A stretch of DNA of 61,892 nt, from contig CAVFXQ010000011.1 of assembly GCA_963626555.1 (NCBI GenBank), forward strand, positions 1-61,892. Reading direction: 5' to 3'. The stretch is from UBA1181 sp963626555. GTDB lineage: Bacteria; Bacteroidota; Bacteroidia; Bacteroidales; Paludibacteraceae. A model generated the notes under the pieces. The model did not search any database, was not told where the DNA came from, and saw only the letters and a list, made by a program, of their open reading frames with translations. Shown piece after piece: positions 44,446 through 53,569 of the stretch. Within the stretch, counting starts at the first letter, position 1; every line of letters begins with the position of its first letter. Made by a program: the position numbers and the translations under genes.

Positions 44446-45345
44446 ATGAGTAAAATAAAAGTTGCTGTAATCGGCTATGGTAATATTGGTCGTTACTCAG
44501 TTGAGGCTCTTCAGACTGCTTCTGATATGGAACTTGTTGGCGTGGTGCGTCGTGATGCTTCTGCTCCTCAGCCAGTAGAACTCACCAATGTAAAGGTTGT
44601 TTCTGACATCAGCGAATTGGGAAAGGTTGACGTGGCTATTCTTTGTGGTCCATCACGTAGCATTCCTGAATTGGCTACCACCTACCTTGCTAAGGGAATC
44701 TGCACTGTAGACAGTTTTGATATACATACGGATGTTTGGGATTTGCATGAAGATTTGGATGCAAAGGCAAAGAAAAGCAATGTGGCTTCTATTATCTCGG
44801 CAGGATGGGATCCAGGTTCAGACTCTGTTATCCGCACTTTGCTTGAAGCTATGGCTCCTAAGGGGTTGACATACACGAATTTTGGTCCAGGTATGAGTAT
44901 GGGGCATTCTGTTGTAGCTCGTTCAAAGAAGGGCGTAAAGAATGCTTTGTCTATGACAATTCCTCAGGGAACAGGTATTCATAGCCGTATGGTTTATGTT
45001 GAATTAGAGGAGGGCTACACTGCTGAGCAGATTTATGCTGAGTTGAAGGCTGATTCTTATTTCGCTCACGATGAACTTCACGTTATCCCGGTTGCTAGTG
45101 TAGACGATTGTCGTGATATGGGACATGGTGTTCTCTTGGAGAGAAAAGGTGTTTCAGGAAAGACACAAAGCCAACGTTTTGAGTTTAAGATGACAATCAA
45201 CAACCCTGCCTTGACAGGTCAGATTTTGGTGTCTTGCGCTCGTGCGGTATTAAAACAAAGACCAGGTTGCTATGTAATGCCAGAGGTCGCTCCTATGGAT
45301 TACTTGCCAGGAGATAAGGAGACTTTGATTCGTTCTTTGGTATAA
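44446..45345 (+). CDS. ddh: meso-Diaminopimelate dehydrogenase
   Basis: A 299-residue NADP-dependent enzyme that converts tetrahydrodipicolinate directly to meso-diaminopimelate, for lysine and peptidoglycan. Rossmann motif VAVIGYGNIGRYSVEAL is followed by CGPSRSIPE, SAGWDPGSDSVIRTL, NFGPGMSMGHS and GTGIHSRMVYVE, typical of Ddh. An upstream TTG (44440) is an alternative in frame, but MSKIKVAVIG is the standard beginning. It is adjacent to gdhA in the same direction but separated by a terminator. Convergent with thiD through a shared hairpin. Confidence 0.95.
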   Translation: MSKIKVAVIGYGNIGRYSVEALQTASDMELVGVVRRDASAPQPVELTNVKVVSDISELGKVDVAILCGPSRSIPELATTYLAKGICTVDSFDIHTDVWDLHEDLDAKAKKSNVASIISAGWDPGSDSVIRTLLEAMAPKGLTYTNFGPGMSMGHSVVARSKKGVKNALSMTIPQGTGIHSRMVYVELEEGYTAEQIYAELKADSYFAHDELHVIPVASVDDCRDMGHGVLLERKGVSGKTQSQRFEFKMTINNPALTGQILVSCARAVLKQRPGCYVMPEVAPMDYLPGDKETLIRSLV

Positions 45346-45370
45346 TTTCTTAAAATCTGGTTTATAAAAT

Positions 45371-45404
45371 AAAGAGAGTCAAGGTTCGACCTTGGCTCTC
45401 TTTC
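45371..45404. terminator. Bidirectional terminator between ddh and thiD
   Basis: Fifteen-pair stem AAAGAGAGTCAAGGT/ACCTTGGCTCTCTTT (one G-T pair) with a TCG loop. Confidence 0.88.
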
Positions 45405-45423
45405 GTGTCTCTATTGTGGAAAA

Positions 45424-46239
45424 TCACCAAAATTTCCAAAAATGCTTCACGCTGCCGTGTCCTTTGCCGATTTTGTAATCTGCGCCAGCAACAATGGCGT
45501 TAGCGAGGTAATCGTGGGCAAATTGAGAGGTTTCAGTCAGTGGTTTCCCTAATGCTAATCCGGACGCTAAGGCCGATGAGAGTGTACAGCCTGTTCCGTG
45601 GGTGTTTTGAGTATGTAGTCGATTAGAAGTTAATTCTATGACACTCTTTGTATCGTAGTTGAAAAAAATATCTGTGAGTTTGTCTTCTGTTAGATGTCCT
45701 GCTTTGAGATAAATGGAGGTGTGATATTTCTCTGCTAAACGTTGTGCAATGCTTGGAAGTTCGCTGTTCGTATTGATTTTTTCCCCGATTAAAATCTCTG
45801 CTTCTGGAATGTTGGGTGTGATGATGGCTGCTAAGGGAGCCAATATTTCGCTAAGCACTGAAATAGCGTCGTCGGTGATGAGCTTGTGTCCAGAGGTGGA
45901 AACCATAACCGGGTCTAATACAACATTTTTGATATTATATTTCTGAATCATCTTTGCTACACAACGAACGATTTCGGCAGAATGTAACATACCGATTTTG
46001 ATGCTGTCAGTGCCAATATCGCTTAAAACAGCGTCTATCTGCCCCTCAATAGTATCGGTTGGCAATCCGAAAACACTTTCTACTCCTAATGTGTTTTGAA
46101 CGGTTACAGCAGTAATAGCGGTGGTAGCGAAACATCCGCATGCAGAGATAGTTTTTATGTCCGCTTGTATGCCAGCACCCCCACCAGAGTCGCTGCCAGC
46201 AATGCTCAATACTCGTTTATAGGTTTTATTCTGTTCCAT
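45424..46239 (-). CDS. thiD: Hydroxymethylpyrimidine/phosphomethylpyrimidine kinase
   Basis: A 271-residue cytoplasmic kinase of the ribokinase fold that phosphorylates HMP and HMP-P in thiamine synthesis. It opens with VLSIAGSDSGGGAGIQADIKT (signature), then TAITAVTVQNTLGV, VVLDPVMVSTSG and the anion-hole NTHGTGCTLSSALAS. Length matches ThiD. The other thiamine genes are not in the window, and I see no TPP riboswitch upstream. It is separated from fabD by a terminator. Confidence 0.96.
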   Translation of the reverse strand: MEQNKTYKRVLSIAGSDSGGGAGIQADIKTISACGCFATTAITAVTVQNTLGVESVFGLPTDTIEGQIDAVLSDIGTDSIKIGMLHSAEIVRCVAKMIQKYNIKNVVLDPVMVSTSGHKLITDDAISVLSEILAPLAAIITPNIPEAEILIGEKINTNSELPSIAQRLAEKYHTSIYLKAGHLTEDKLTDIFFNYDTKSVIELTSNRLHTQNTHGTGCTLSSALASGLALGKPLTETSQFAHDYLANAIVAGADYKIGKGHGSVKHFWKFW

Positions 46240-46279
46240 AGTCTGTTTCTTTGAATAGGAATGGTTTATAAAAGAAACG

Positions 46280-46302
46280 AGGCGAAACTATTTGTCTCGC
46301 CT
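46280..46302 (-). terminator. Terminator downstream of fabD
   Basis: On the minus strand AGGCGA/TCGCCT encloses a loop and is followed by a T-rich tail. It sits between the fabD stop and the thiD start. Confidence 0.65.
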
Positions 46303-46325
46303 TGTCCCTATTGTAGAAAAAATTA

Positions 46326-47228
46326 TTAATCAATAGCGTTTACTCCGTTGATTGTGAGTTCTTTATCAACTTCTTTTGCGATTTTCTTAATCATACCTTG
46401 AAGAACGGCACCTGGACCGACTTCCGTGAAACTGTCAGCTCCTGCTGCAACCATGTTTTTAACAGACTGTGTCCATTTGACAGGTGCAGTCAACTGTTTG
46501 ATTAAGTTGGTCTTGATGACTTCTGGGTCTGTCTCTCCTTGTGTTGAAACATTTTGGAAGACAGGACATTTTGGACTTTTGAATTTAGTATTCTTGATAG
46601 CAGTTTCCAATTCAATTTTGGCAGGTTCCATAAGAGGGGAGTGGAATGCTCCACCAACAACCAATTTCAAAGCGCGACGTGCTCCTGCTGCAGTGAGCAA
46701 TTCGCATGCATGGTCAATGGCAGAATTCGTACCTGAGATGACTAATTGACCAGGACAGTTGTAGTTGGCTGGAACTACGGTATCGTCTTTGATTGAAGCG
46801 CAAATTTCTTCAACTTTCTCGTCGGGTAAACCGAGGATGGCAGCCATTGTGGATGGTTGCATTTCGCAGGCTCTTTGCATTGCCATGGCACGTTTGGAAA
46901 CGAGTACAAGTCCGTCCTCAAAACTCATTGCGTCTGCAGCAACCAACGCCGAAAACTCACCTAAAGAGTGTCCTGCCACCATGTCAGGTTGGAAAGCGTC
47001 TCCCAAACATTTAGCTAAGAGGACAGAGTGGAGAAACACTGCTGGTTGTGTGACTTTGGTTTGTTTCAAGTCTTCTGCCGAACCTTCGAACATCACGTCA
47101 GTAATGCGGAATCCAAGAATATCGTTGGCTTTCTCCAACAAATCTTTGGCTGCAGCGTTCTTCTCGTATAGGTCTTTTGCCATTCCCGTGAATTGGGAAC
47201 CCTGACCAGGAAATACAAATGCTTTCAT
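46326..47228 (-). CDS. fabD: Malonyl-CoA:ACP transacylase
   Basis: A 300-residue enzyme loading malonyl onto acyl carrier protein for fatty-acid synthesis. The start FVFPGQGSQFTGM, the catalytic Ser in VAGHSLGEFSALVAA, the arginine in LVSKRAMAMQ and the catalytic His in GGAFHSPLM are all present. It lies 39 bases after the nuclease gene on the same strand, possibly the last gene of a nadC-nuclease-fabD transcript. Confidence 0.97.
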   Translation of the reverse strand: MKAFVFPGQGSQFTGMAKDLYEKNAAAKDLLEKANDILGFRITDVMFEGSAEDLKQTKVTQPAVFLHSVLLAKCLGDAFQPDMVAGHSLGEFSALVAADAMSFEDGLVLVSKRAMAMQRACEMQPSTMAAILGLPDEKVEEICASIKDDTVVPANYNCPGQLVISGTNSAIDHACELLTAAGARRALKLVVGGAFHSPLMEPAKIELETAIKNTKFKSPKCPVFQNVSTQGETDPEVIKTNLIKQLTAPVKWTQSVKNMVAAGADSFTEVGPGAVLQGMIKKIAKEVDKELTINGVNAID

Positions 47229-47267
47229 ATAATATTTTTCTTCTTTTTGTTTAAATAGGTAAGGAGA

Positions 47268-48173
47268 CTAATAGGTCGCCCATTTGTTGAAATCAGATGA
47301 ACTTTCAAGTTCGTTTTGTTTTTCTTTTGAGAGATTGGTGAAAAAGTCTAAGCCTGTGGTTTTTTCTATATCATCGACTGTGGTAACATAGTTGGCAATG
47401 TCGCCTTCTGCATCTTGTGAGATGATAAAAGCAATCATTTTTTCTTTGCCAGCGTATGAGAAATCATAGATGATTTTGTAGAATCGTTTCGGAATTGTGA
47501 TTTCGCTCTCTTCCTTGTTCCCTCGATTATTCACATAGACCATTTTTTCAAGTCCTTTGTCTGTTAGAATTGGACCCGTTATGACATAGACTTTTTTATA
47601 TTTGCGAGCCCATTTGCGGGTTTGCATTTCAAGGTCGTTCCATATTCCCGCATTGAATTCTTTTGTTTGGGGAGAAATGTTACTTGTGTAGAAGCACTCT
47701 TGCATGGCGACTTCGTCGAATTTCATATCACCAGCGGGTGCGAGATGTCCTCGTGTGTATCCGCTGTTACGATATTCGTAAGGGTGTGCTGACTCTGTCG
47801 CAACAATGGGGTCGGATACAAACCGATCTTTTCTCTCTTGCTTTCCGTAAGTCTCCTCTTTTGTCAGTTCGTATGCCACCCACTCGGCTTGCTCATCCTC
47901 TTCGGAGTAGGAAAAAGAGTAGTTCTCATGGCGGTAGAGCGTGCCTTTGTTGGTGGAATGGCTGAAGATAGCATCTCCTTTGTCGGCTGTATCATCTTTA
48001 GAAACTATTGTTTGAGTTTCACTGTCAGACGCAAACCGAGCATCCGATGTAGTTGGCTTCTTATAGAAAGAAGACGTCGCTGTGTCGGACTTAAGTTGAG
48101 AAGACTCTGTGTTGCCGCAACTGCCACAAAGTAGGGCAAGGGAGACTAATGATATAGGAAGAAAACGCCTCAT
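47268..48173 (-). CDS. NucA/NUC1-family DNA/RNA non-specific endonuclease lipoprotein
   Basis: A 301-residue predicted lipoprotein: signal peptide ending LLCGSC. After a Ser/Thr-rich linker the beta-beta-alpha-metal nuclease domain contains TRGHLAPAGDMKF (catalytic His in the DRGH-like motif, Arg-Gly-His with Thr in place of Asp) and the metal-binding Asn in NISPQTKEFNAGIWNDLE. It should cut DNA and RNA outside the cytoplasm: nucleotide scavenging or defence against free DNA. Its ATG overlaps the nadC stop by four bases (ATGA), so it is translationally coupled with an unrelated housekeeping gene. Confidence 0.93.
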   Translation of the reverse strand: MRRFLPISLVSLALLCGSCGNTESSQLKSDTATSSFYKKPTTSDARFASDSETQTIVSKDDTADKGDAIFSHSTNKGTLYRHENYSFSYSEEDEQAEWVAYELTKEETYGKQERKDRFVSDPIVATESAHPYEYRNSGYTRGHLAPAGDMKFDEVAMQECFYTSNISPQTKEFNAGIWNDLEMQTRKWARKYKKVYVITGPILTDKGLEKMVYVNNRGNKEESEITIPKRFYKIIYDFSYAGKEKMIAFIISQDAEGDIANYVTTVDDIEKTTGLDFFTNLSKEKQNELESSSDFNKWATY

Positions 48174-49021
48174 TTTACGGCTTTCAAACTCATGTCCAAC
48201 CCTTTGACGGAGTGGGTGAGCGCACCCACAGAGATAAAGTCAACACCGCATTCAGCGTAAGAACGAAGCGTGTCGAACGTGATTCCACCAGACGACTCCG
48301 TTTCGTATTTGCCAGCGATGCGTTTTACTGCTTCTTTGGTGTCTTCTGTATTGAAATTGTCCAGCATAATACGGTCGACACCGCCTACTTGCATCACCTC
48401 TTCCAACTCGTCGAAGTTGCGCACTTCAATTTCAATTTTGAGGTTTTTGTTATTTTTCTTCAAATAATCTTTTGCCTTTGTGATAGCGTTTTTGATGCCC
48501 CCTGCAAAGTCAACGTGGTTATCCTTCAAAAGAATCATGTCGAAAAGTCCGATTCTGTGGTTACAACCGCCACCGATTTTCACGGCTTGTTTCTCAAGAA
48601 TACGCAATCCAGGAGTTGTTTTGCGGGTGTCGAGTACTTTTGTGTGCAAACCTTCCAACTGTTTTGCGTAGCGGTTAGTTTGCGTAGCTATACCACTCAT
48701 TCGCTGCATAATATTGAGAACAATGCGCTCCGTTTGGAGAAGTGATTGCTCTTTGCCGGTAACATAAAAAGCAATATCGCCTTTTTTAACAGGAGTTCCG
48801 TCTTGAATCAAGACTTCAACTTTTAGGTCAGGATCAAATTTGTGGAACACTTTCTTCGCTATTTCCACACCTGCGAGGATTCCGTCCTCTTTGATGAGCA
48901 ACTGAGCTTTACCGATTTTGTCGGCAGGAATACAACATAAAGTAGTATGGTCGCCATCTCCGATATCTTCGGCAAAAGCCAGATTGAGAAGGTCTTCGAT
49001 AAGTTCGTTCTCGGTCTTCAT
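48170..49021 (-). CDS. nadC: Nicotinate-nucleotide pyrophosphorylase (quinolinate phosphoribosyltransferase)
   Basis: A 283-residue enzyme of de novo NAD synthesis. The start is ATG 49021 (MKTENELIEDLLNLAF); an upstream extension would run through the divergent rlmH promoter and start. It contains the AEDIGDGDHTT region, the RIVLNIMQRMSGIAT helix, DTRKTTPGLRILEKQAVKIGGG and the C-terminal PRPP-site segment VGGVDRIMLDNF with SGGITFDTLRSYAECGVDFIS. Divergent from rlmH. Its last four bases overlap the nuclease gene. nadA and nadB are not in the window. Confidence 0.96.
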   Translation of the reverse strand: MKTENELIEDLLNLAFAEDIGDGDHTTLCCIPADKIGKAQLLIKEDGILAGVEIAKKVFHKFDPDLKVEVLIQDGTPVKKGDIAFYVTGKEQSLLQTERIVLNIMQRMSGIATQTNRYAKQLEGLHTKVLDTRKTTPGLRILEKQAVKIGGGCNHRIGLFDMILLKDNHVDFAGGIKNAITKAKDYLKKNNKNLKIEIEVRNFDELEEVMQVGGVDRIMLDNFNTEDTKEAVKRIAGKYETESSGGITFDTLRSYAECGVDFISVGALTHSVKGLDMSLKAVK

Positions 49022-49022
49022 A

Positions 49023-49057
49023 TTTGAGAATTTTTCTGTTTTTCTTTTTATTTTTGC
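49023..49057 (+). promoter_or_regulatory. Promoter of rlmH
   Basis: TTTG at 49023-49026, 22-base spacer, TATTTTTGC at 49049-49057. The spacer is slightly long. Start near 49064, ten bases before the rlmH ATG. Confidence 0.5.
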
Positions 49058-49073
49058 CGTAAAATATTCCATT

Positions 49074-49547
49074 ATGAAGGTCATACTAACAGCCGTGGGC
49101 AAAACTAATAATTTAAATTTTAAAAATGCCATTTCCGACTACCAAAAGCGTCTCAAATTTTATATTCCATTTGAGATAGAGGAGTTGCCCGACATTAAGA
49201 ACACGAAGAGTATGACGGAGGAGGAGCAGAAAAAGAAGGAGGGGGAGATGCTCTTAAAGTCATTCCAAGAGGGCGATGAAGTCGTATTGTTGGATGACAA
49301 AGGAGAAGAATTCACGTCGATGAAATTCTCATCTTATATAGAGAAGAAAACCCTTTCAGGATTGAAGCGATTAGTATTTGTGATTGGGGGACCCTATGGT
49401 TTTTCTTCAGAGGTATATGCTCGTGCTAATGGTAAGGTTTCTTTGTCGAAGATGACCTTTTCACATCAGATGGTCCGACTGATATTTGTTGAGCAGTTAT
49501 ATCGAGCAATGACGATCTTAAAGGGAGAGCCTTATCATCATGAATAG
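49074..49547 (+). CDS. rlmH: 23S rRNA pseudouridine-1915 N3-methyltransferase
   Basis: A 157-residue SPOUT methyltransferase. Full family length and motifs: MKVILTAVGKT, the trefoil-knot segments VFVIGGPYGFSSEVY and SLSKMTFSHQMVRLIFVEQLYRA, ending GEPYHHE as in RlmH. It methylates position 1915 in helix 69 of mature 70S ribosomes. Starts at ATG 49074 behind its own promoter; an upstream open frame belongs to the divergent nadC region. Confidence 0.97.
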   Translation: MKVILTAVGKTNNLNFKNAISDYQKRLKFYIPFEIEELPDIKNTKSMTEEEQKKKEGEMLLKSFQEGDEVVLLDDKGEEFTSMKFSSYIEKKTLSGLKRLVFVIGGPYGFSSEVYARANGKVSLSKMTFSHQMVRLIFVEQLYRAMTILKGEPYHHE

Positions 49548-49593
49548 CTTGGTGACACTTTTGTTGAATGCCCTCATATTGACCATAGTGTCT

Positions 49594-49704
49594 TCATTTA
49601 ATGAGTTCTAAGATTGTGTTTGCGATTGCACGAGCCATTAGAGGCGGAACTGCGTTGCCGACGAGGGTGTATTGCGGGATTTTTTTTGAACTGCTCCGTT
49701 GGCT
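49594..49704 (-). pseudogene. Relic of a cytosine-5 DNA methyltransferase (C-terminal end)
   Basis: Reading the minus strand gives 36 residues ending at a stop: IPQYTLVGNAVPPLMARAI is motif X of the C5 cytosine methyltransferases, and ANTILELIK fits the usual end. An in-frame stop lies just before SQRSSSKKIPQY, and the upstream sequence has no further matching frame, so only the 3' end of the gene survives. Upstream of it, to porQ, I see no other gene; this accounts for most of the 49548-49814 gap. Confidence 0.7.
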
Positions 49705-49781
49705 TTATTATCTCGGTTGTACTATTCGTAACAGCAAAAAATTATCCCCATAGGACCACCCATTCTCCCAGAAAATTTTAC

Positions 49782-49790
49782 TATATTTGA
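49782..49790 (+). promoter_or_regulatory. -7 promoter box of porQ
   Basis: TATATTTGA; the start would be near 49796, so ATG 49815 is a better start than the TTG at 49803. Confidence 0.45.
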
Positions 49791-49814
49791 GCCGAGAATG
49801 TATTGAACGGAAAT

Positions 49815-50915
49815 ATGCTTAACAATAGGTTCAAAACGCTAATATGCTTTTTCTTGCTATCTCTCCCGTGTTTGCTTTGGGGAGAGACGGGCAAGGGTAC
49901 TTATCGGTTCTTGAATCTTCCTTATTCGGCAAAAATAGCAGGTGTGGGTGGCGAAAACATTACGATGAGTGCCGAACATGCCGGGCAAATCTATAATAAC
50001 CCGTCAATGTTTACGAGTGCGATGGCAAAGTCGCTCTCTGCGACGTATGTCAACTACCTATCCGATGCTAATGGCGGAATGTTCTCTTTTACATACACGA
50101 AAGATACTCTGAATTATTTCGGAGTGAATTTTCTCTTTATGGGGTATGGCGATTTGGAGGGTTACGACAAAAGCGGTGTCGCGACGGGCGAGTTTTCCGC
50201 TGCCGACTATGCATTGAATTTAGTCTACGCTCGCTATTTGGGCGCTCACATTCGCGTGGGTTTGGCTTTGAAGCCGATTTATTCTCATATTAGTTCGTAT
50301 ACGAGTGTTGGTTTAGGTTTTGATGTTGGTATGAATTATAATAATGAAGAACTCGGATTGTGTGCAGGCTTCGTGGTACGCAATTTTGGATTCCGTTTTT
50401 CAGGTTATTATGAAGACCAAGATACAGAACGTCTTCCGTGGAATATGCAAATTGGTATTTCTAAACGGCTGATGCATGCACCGTTTAGGTTTTCTGTGAC
50501 CTATGATCATCTAAACGATTGGAATTTAGATTATACTCGTGTGGCGGATGCTTCAACAGGCGAGATTAAGGAGATCAATGGAGCGGATATGTTTTTCAGA
50601 CATGTTGTTTTTGGCGTTGAGATTCTCTTCTCAAAGTATTTCCATATTGACGCAGGTTATAATCATCGTCGAAACAGGGAATATCAGCTTTCAGAAGCGA
50701 GGGGCATCAATGGTTTCTCTTTTGGTGCTGGCTTTAAGGTCTATAAATTCAATTTAGATGCGGCGTATGCCCAGTATGCACCTTCGGGTGGAACGTTCAC
50801 TCTTTCCTTGTCTACAAACATAGATTCTTTTAAAGAGAAAACCGCACGGAAGAGTCAGAAAGAAGAATCTCAGACAACGGCAAGGATTTTGGAAAGTGTA
50901 AATTCAATAGATTAA
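49815..50915 (+). CDS. porQ: Type IX secretion system protein PorQ
   Basis: A 366-residue exported protein: signal peptide (ICFFLLSLPCLLWG), then an outer-membrane beta-barrel-type protein with FLNLPYSAKIAGVGGENI near the N-terminus, NNPSMFTSAMAKSLSATY, and repeated aromatic strand pairs. This matches the PorQ family, needed for type IX secretion in Bacteroidetes. The gene order porQ-cmk-ispH-pfkA is familiar in Bacteroidales. Its substrates may include the sorting-domain proteins in this window (2872 and 21914). It uses the promoter at 49782. Confidence 0.85.
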   Translation: MLNNRFKTLICFFLLSLPCLLWGETGKGTYRFLNLPYSAKIAGVGGENITMSAEHAGQIYNNPSMFTSAMAKSLSATYVNYLSDANGGMFSFTYTKDTLNYFGVNFLFMGYGDLEGYDKSGVATGEFSAADYALNLVYARYLGAHIRVGLALKPIYSHISSYTSVGLGFDVGMNYNNEELGLCAGFVVRNFGFRFSGYYEDQDTERLPWNMQIGISKRLMHAPFRFSVTYDHLNDWNLDYTRVADASTGEIKEINGADMFFRHVVFGVEILFSKYFHIDAGYNHRRNREYQLSEARGINGFSFGAGFKVYKFNLDAAYAQYAPSGGTFTLSLSTNIDSFKEKTARKSQKEESQTTARILESVNSID

Positions 50916-50941
50916 GAAACTAAACTAATATAAAGACGAAG

Positions 50942-51628
50942 ATGAAAAGGATAATTGTGGCGATAGATGGATTTTCATCCTGTGGAAAGAGTACGTTGGC
51001 GAAAGACCTTGCTAAGTCGGTTGGGTATGCGTATGTAGACACGGGAGCGATGTATCGTTCTGTTACGCTTTATTGTCTTCAAAATGGTTTGGTGAAGGAT
51101 AATGTGGTGGACGAGAAAAAACTTAGAATCGCACTACCAGATGTAAAAATATCATTTCGTTATAATGCGGAAAAAAAACGCAATGAAACTTATTTGAATG
51201 GAGAGAATGTGGAGGAAGAGATACGTTCGTTGCGAGTTTCTAATGTGGTGAGTGTCGTGAGTGCCATTGGATTTGTAAGGAAGGCAATGGTAGCACAACA
51301 ACAATCCTACAGTGTAGACAGAGGGGTCGTAATGGATGGTCGCGACATTGGTACTGTGGTTTTCCCAGATGCTGAGTTGAAGATTTTTGTTACTGCTTCA
51401 CCTGAAGTTCGAGCAGAACGAAGATATGCCGAGCTGATGGCAAAGGGTGATAAAGTAACAATGGAGGAGATTTTGGAGAACGTGAAACAGCGCGATTACT
51501 TAGACCAAAATCGTAAGGAGAGTCCACTGCGACAAGCGGAGGATGCCATTGTGTTGGACAATAGTGAGATGACGATTCCGCAGCAGAACGAGTGGTTGTT
51601 GGAACGTTTTAAAGAGAGAACGAAATAA
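50942..51628 (+). CDS. cmk: Cytidylate kinase
   Basis: A 228-residue cytoplasmic kinase making CDP from CMP. Nucleotide-binding loop AIDGFSSCGKSTLAKDLA, the YVDTGAMYRSVTLY segment, MDGRDIGTVVFPDA and the helical lid KQRDYLDQNRKESPL are typical of Cmk. It follows porQ by 26 bases and precedes ispH. Confidence 0.97.
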   Translation: MKRIIVAIDGFSSCGKSTLAKDLAKSVGYAYVDTGAMYRSVTLYCLQNGLVKDNVVDEKKLRIALPDVKISFRYNAEKKRNETYLNGENVEEEIRSLRVSNVVSVVSAIGFVRKAMVAQQQSYSVDRGVVMDGRDIGTVVFPDAELKIFVTASPEVRAERRYAELMAKGDKVTMEEILENVKQRDYLDQNRKESPLRQAEDAIVLDNSEMTIPQQNEWLLERFKERTK

Positions 51629-51685
51629 AAAAGTTTCGGAAAAAACTTCGATAGAGGTTAGAAGAAACTATAGAGGGCTTCCGTG

Positions 51686-52552
51686 ATGATAGTAGAGATA
51701 GATAAAAACTCTGGATTTTGCTTCGGTGTGGTTACAGCCATTACTAAGGCGGAGGAGGAACTCTCGGATAAGAGCCGTTTGTATTGTTTAGGTGCGATTG
51801 TACATAACAGTATGGAGGTGGGGCGTTTAGAGTCGAAGGGCTTGATAACGATAGACCATGAAGAATTTAACAAATTGCAAGGAGGAAGGGTTTTGTTCCG
51901 TGCGCACGGTGAACCACCAACCACCTATCAACAGGCAGAAAAAAATAAAATAACGATAATAGATGCCACTTGTCCTGTGGTTTTGAATTTGCAAAAACGG
52001 ATTCGGAAAGCGTACTTAGAATCGGACAGGAAGCGTACGCAGATTGTGATTTATGGCAAGGAAGCGCACGCAGAGGTGAATGGTTTAGTAGGGCAGACAG
52101 AGGGGCATGCTATAGTAATCGGCAAATTAGAAGATCTTTCAAAGATTGATTATTCAAAAAATATTCGACTGTTCTCGCAGACGACAAAGTCGATCGAGGG
52201 GTTCAATAGAATACGTCAAGAGATAGAAAAACGAATGCAACCAGGCTGTGAACTTGAGTTCAACGACACGATTTGTCGGCAGGTGGCAAATCGGATTCCG
52301 AAGATTGTGGATTTTGCCTCAAAGCATGAGTTGGTTCTTTTTGTGAGTGGAAAGGAAAGCTCAAATGGGAAGGTCTTGTTTGACGAATGTCGGAAAGTGA
52401 ATCCCAATATCTATATGATATCCGATTTGGAGGAGTTGGATTTCACGGTGTTGACAGGAGTTAAAACGGTTGGAATATGTGGAGCCACCTCTACGCCGAA
52501 ATGGTTGATGGAGCGGTTGAAGCAGAAAATAGAAATGAATGTTGTACCATAA
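51686..52552 (+). CDS. ispH: 4-hydroxy-3-methylbut-2-enyl diphosphate reductase
   Basis: A 288-residue iron-sulfur enzyme of the non-mevalonate isoprenoid pathway. The three cluster-binding cysteines lie in SGFCFGV (near residue 12), IDATCPVV and FNDTICRQV; histidines in GAIVHN and RAHGEPP match the substrate site. A GTG codon directly before the ATG (51683) is an alternative start. It overlaps no gene; pfkA starts 12 bases after. Confidence 0.96.
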   Translation: MIVEIDKNSGFCFGVVTAITKAEEELSDKSRLYCLGAIVHNSMEVGRLESKGLITIDHEEFNKLQGGRVLFRAHGEPPTTYQQAEKNKITIIDATCPVVLNLQKRIRKAYLESDRKRTQIVIYGKEAHAEVNGLVGQTEGHAIVIGKLEDLSKIDYSKNIRLFSQTTKSIEGFNRIRQEIEKRMQPGCELEFNDTICRQVANRIPKIVDFASKHELVLFVSGKESSNGKVLFDECRKVNPNIYMISDLEELDFTVLTGVKTVGICGATSTPKWLMERLKQKIEMNVVP

Positions 52553-52563
52553 TTGCTAATAAA

Positions 52564-53547
52564 ATGAAGTATCAGATTAACTGTATCGGAATTCTTACGT
52601 CTGGAGGAGATGCTCCAGGTATGAATGCGGCTATTCGTTCAGTAACGCGTGCGGCTATTTTTCATGGAATCAAGGTAAAGGGTATTTACCGTGGCTATAA
52701 AGGCTTGATTTCAGGAGAAATCAAAGAGTTCCAAACGCAGGACGTTAGTAACATTATCCAACAGGGAGGAACAATTCTTCGTACCGCGCGTTCGCAAGAG
52801 TTTAGAACGGAGGAAGGTCGTCGTCAGGCATACGAGACGATGGTGAAAGAAGAGATTGATGCCTTGGTTGTGTTGGGAGGAGATGGAACTTTCACAGGCG
52901 CCCGTATTTTCGCTCAGGAGTATAATATTCCTGTCGTTGGAGTGCCTTGTACTATCGACAACGATGTTTGCGGAACAGACTTCACTATTGGTTATGACAC
53001 GGCTTTGAACACAATCGTGGATGCAGTGGATAAGATTCGTGATACGGCGAACTCGCATGAGCGGTTGTTCTTTGTTGAGGTGATGGGACGCGATGCTGGT
53101 TTCTTGGCGTTGAACTCTGCCATCGCTTCAGGTGCCGAGGCAGCTATTATCCCCGAGATCGAAACGGGAGAAGATCAGTTGGAGTCTTTGATTCAACGTG
53201 GATTCCGTAAGACGAAGAATAGTAGTATCGTATTGGTGGCAGAGAGTGATGTTACAGGTGGTGCCTTAGGCGTTCAGAAACGTTTGAAGGAGACGCATCC
53301 AGAGTATGATTCTCGTATCACTATCTTAGGACACTTGCAACGCGGAGGTCGCCCATCTGCAATGGATAGAATTTTGGCAAGCCGTTTGGGTGCTGCCGCA
53401 ATCGATGCTTTGTTGGATGAGCAGAGAAATGTTATGATTGGTGTTGATGATGACAAAGTGGTTTATGTGCCATTCACGAAAGCCATCAAAGACGATAAGC
53501 CAGTTGATGTTAAGTTGATGGATGTTTTGAAGACTTTGTCTGTTTAA
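52564..53547 (+). CDS. pfkA: 6-phosphofructokinase (ATP-dependent)
   Basis: A 327-residue glycolytic kinase. It begins with IGILTSGGDAPGMNAAIR, followed by LVVLGGDGTFTGA (a GGDGT nucleotide loop as in ATP-type enzymes), the catalytic CTIDNDVCGTDFTIGYDTA, and the FVEVMGRDAGFLAL effector region. ATG 52564 is chosen because the open frame upstream lies within ispH. Last gene of the porQ-cmk-ispH-pfkA group by spacing; the glucosaminidase starts 22 bases later. Confidence 0.96.
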   Translation: MKYQINCIGILTSGGDAPGMNAAIRSVTRAAIFHGIKVKGIYRGYKGLISGEIKEFQTQDVSNIIQQGGTILRTARSQEFRTEEGRRQAYETMVKEEIDALVVLGGDGTFTGARIFAQEYNIPVVGVPCTIDNDVCGTDFTIGYDTALNTIVDAVDKIRDTANSHERLFFVEVMGRDAGFLALNSAIASGAEAAIIPEIETGEDQLESLIQRGFRKTKNSSIVLVAESDVTGGALGVQKRLKETHPEYDSRITILGHLQRGGRPSAMDRILASRLGAAAIDALLDEQRNVMIGVDDDKVVYVPFTKAIKDDKPVDVKLMDVLKTLSV

Positions 53548-53569
53548 TCAGCAAAATCTTTATAGAAAG

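Noticed and set aside
48918..49073. An N-terminal extension of rlmH, and of nadC on the other strand
   Set aside because: Both frames continue through the shared divergent promoter region; family starts at 49074 and 49021 fit known protein lengths.
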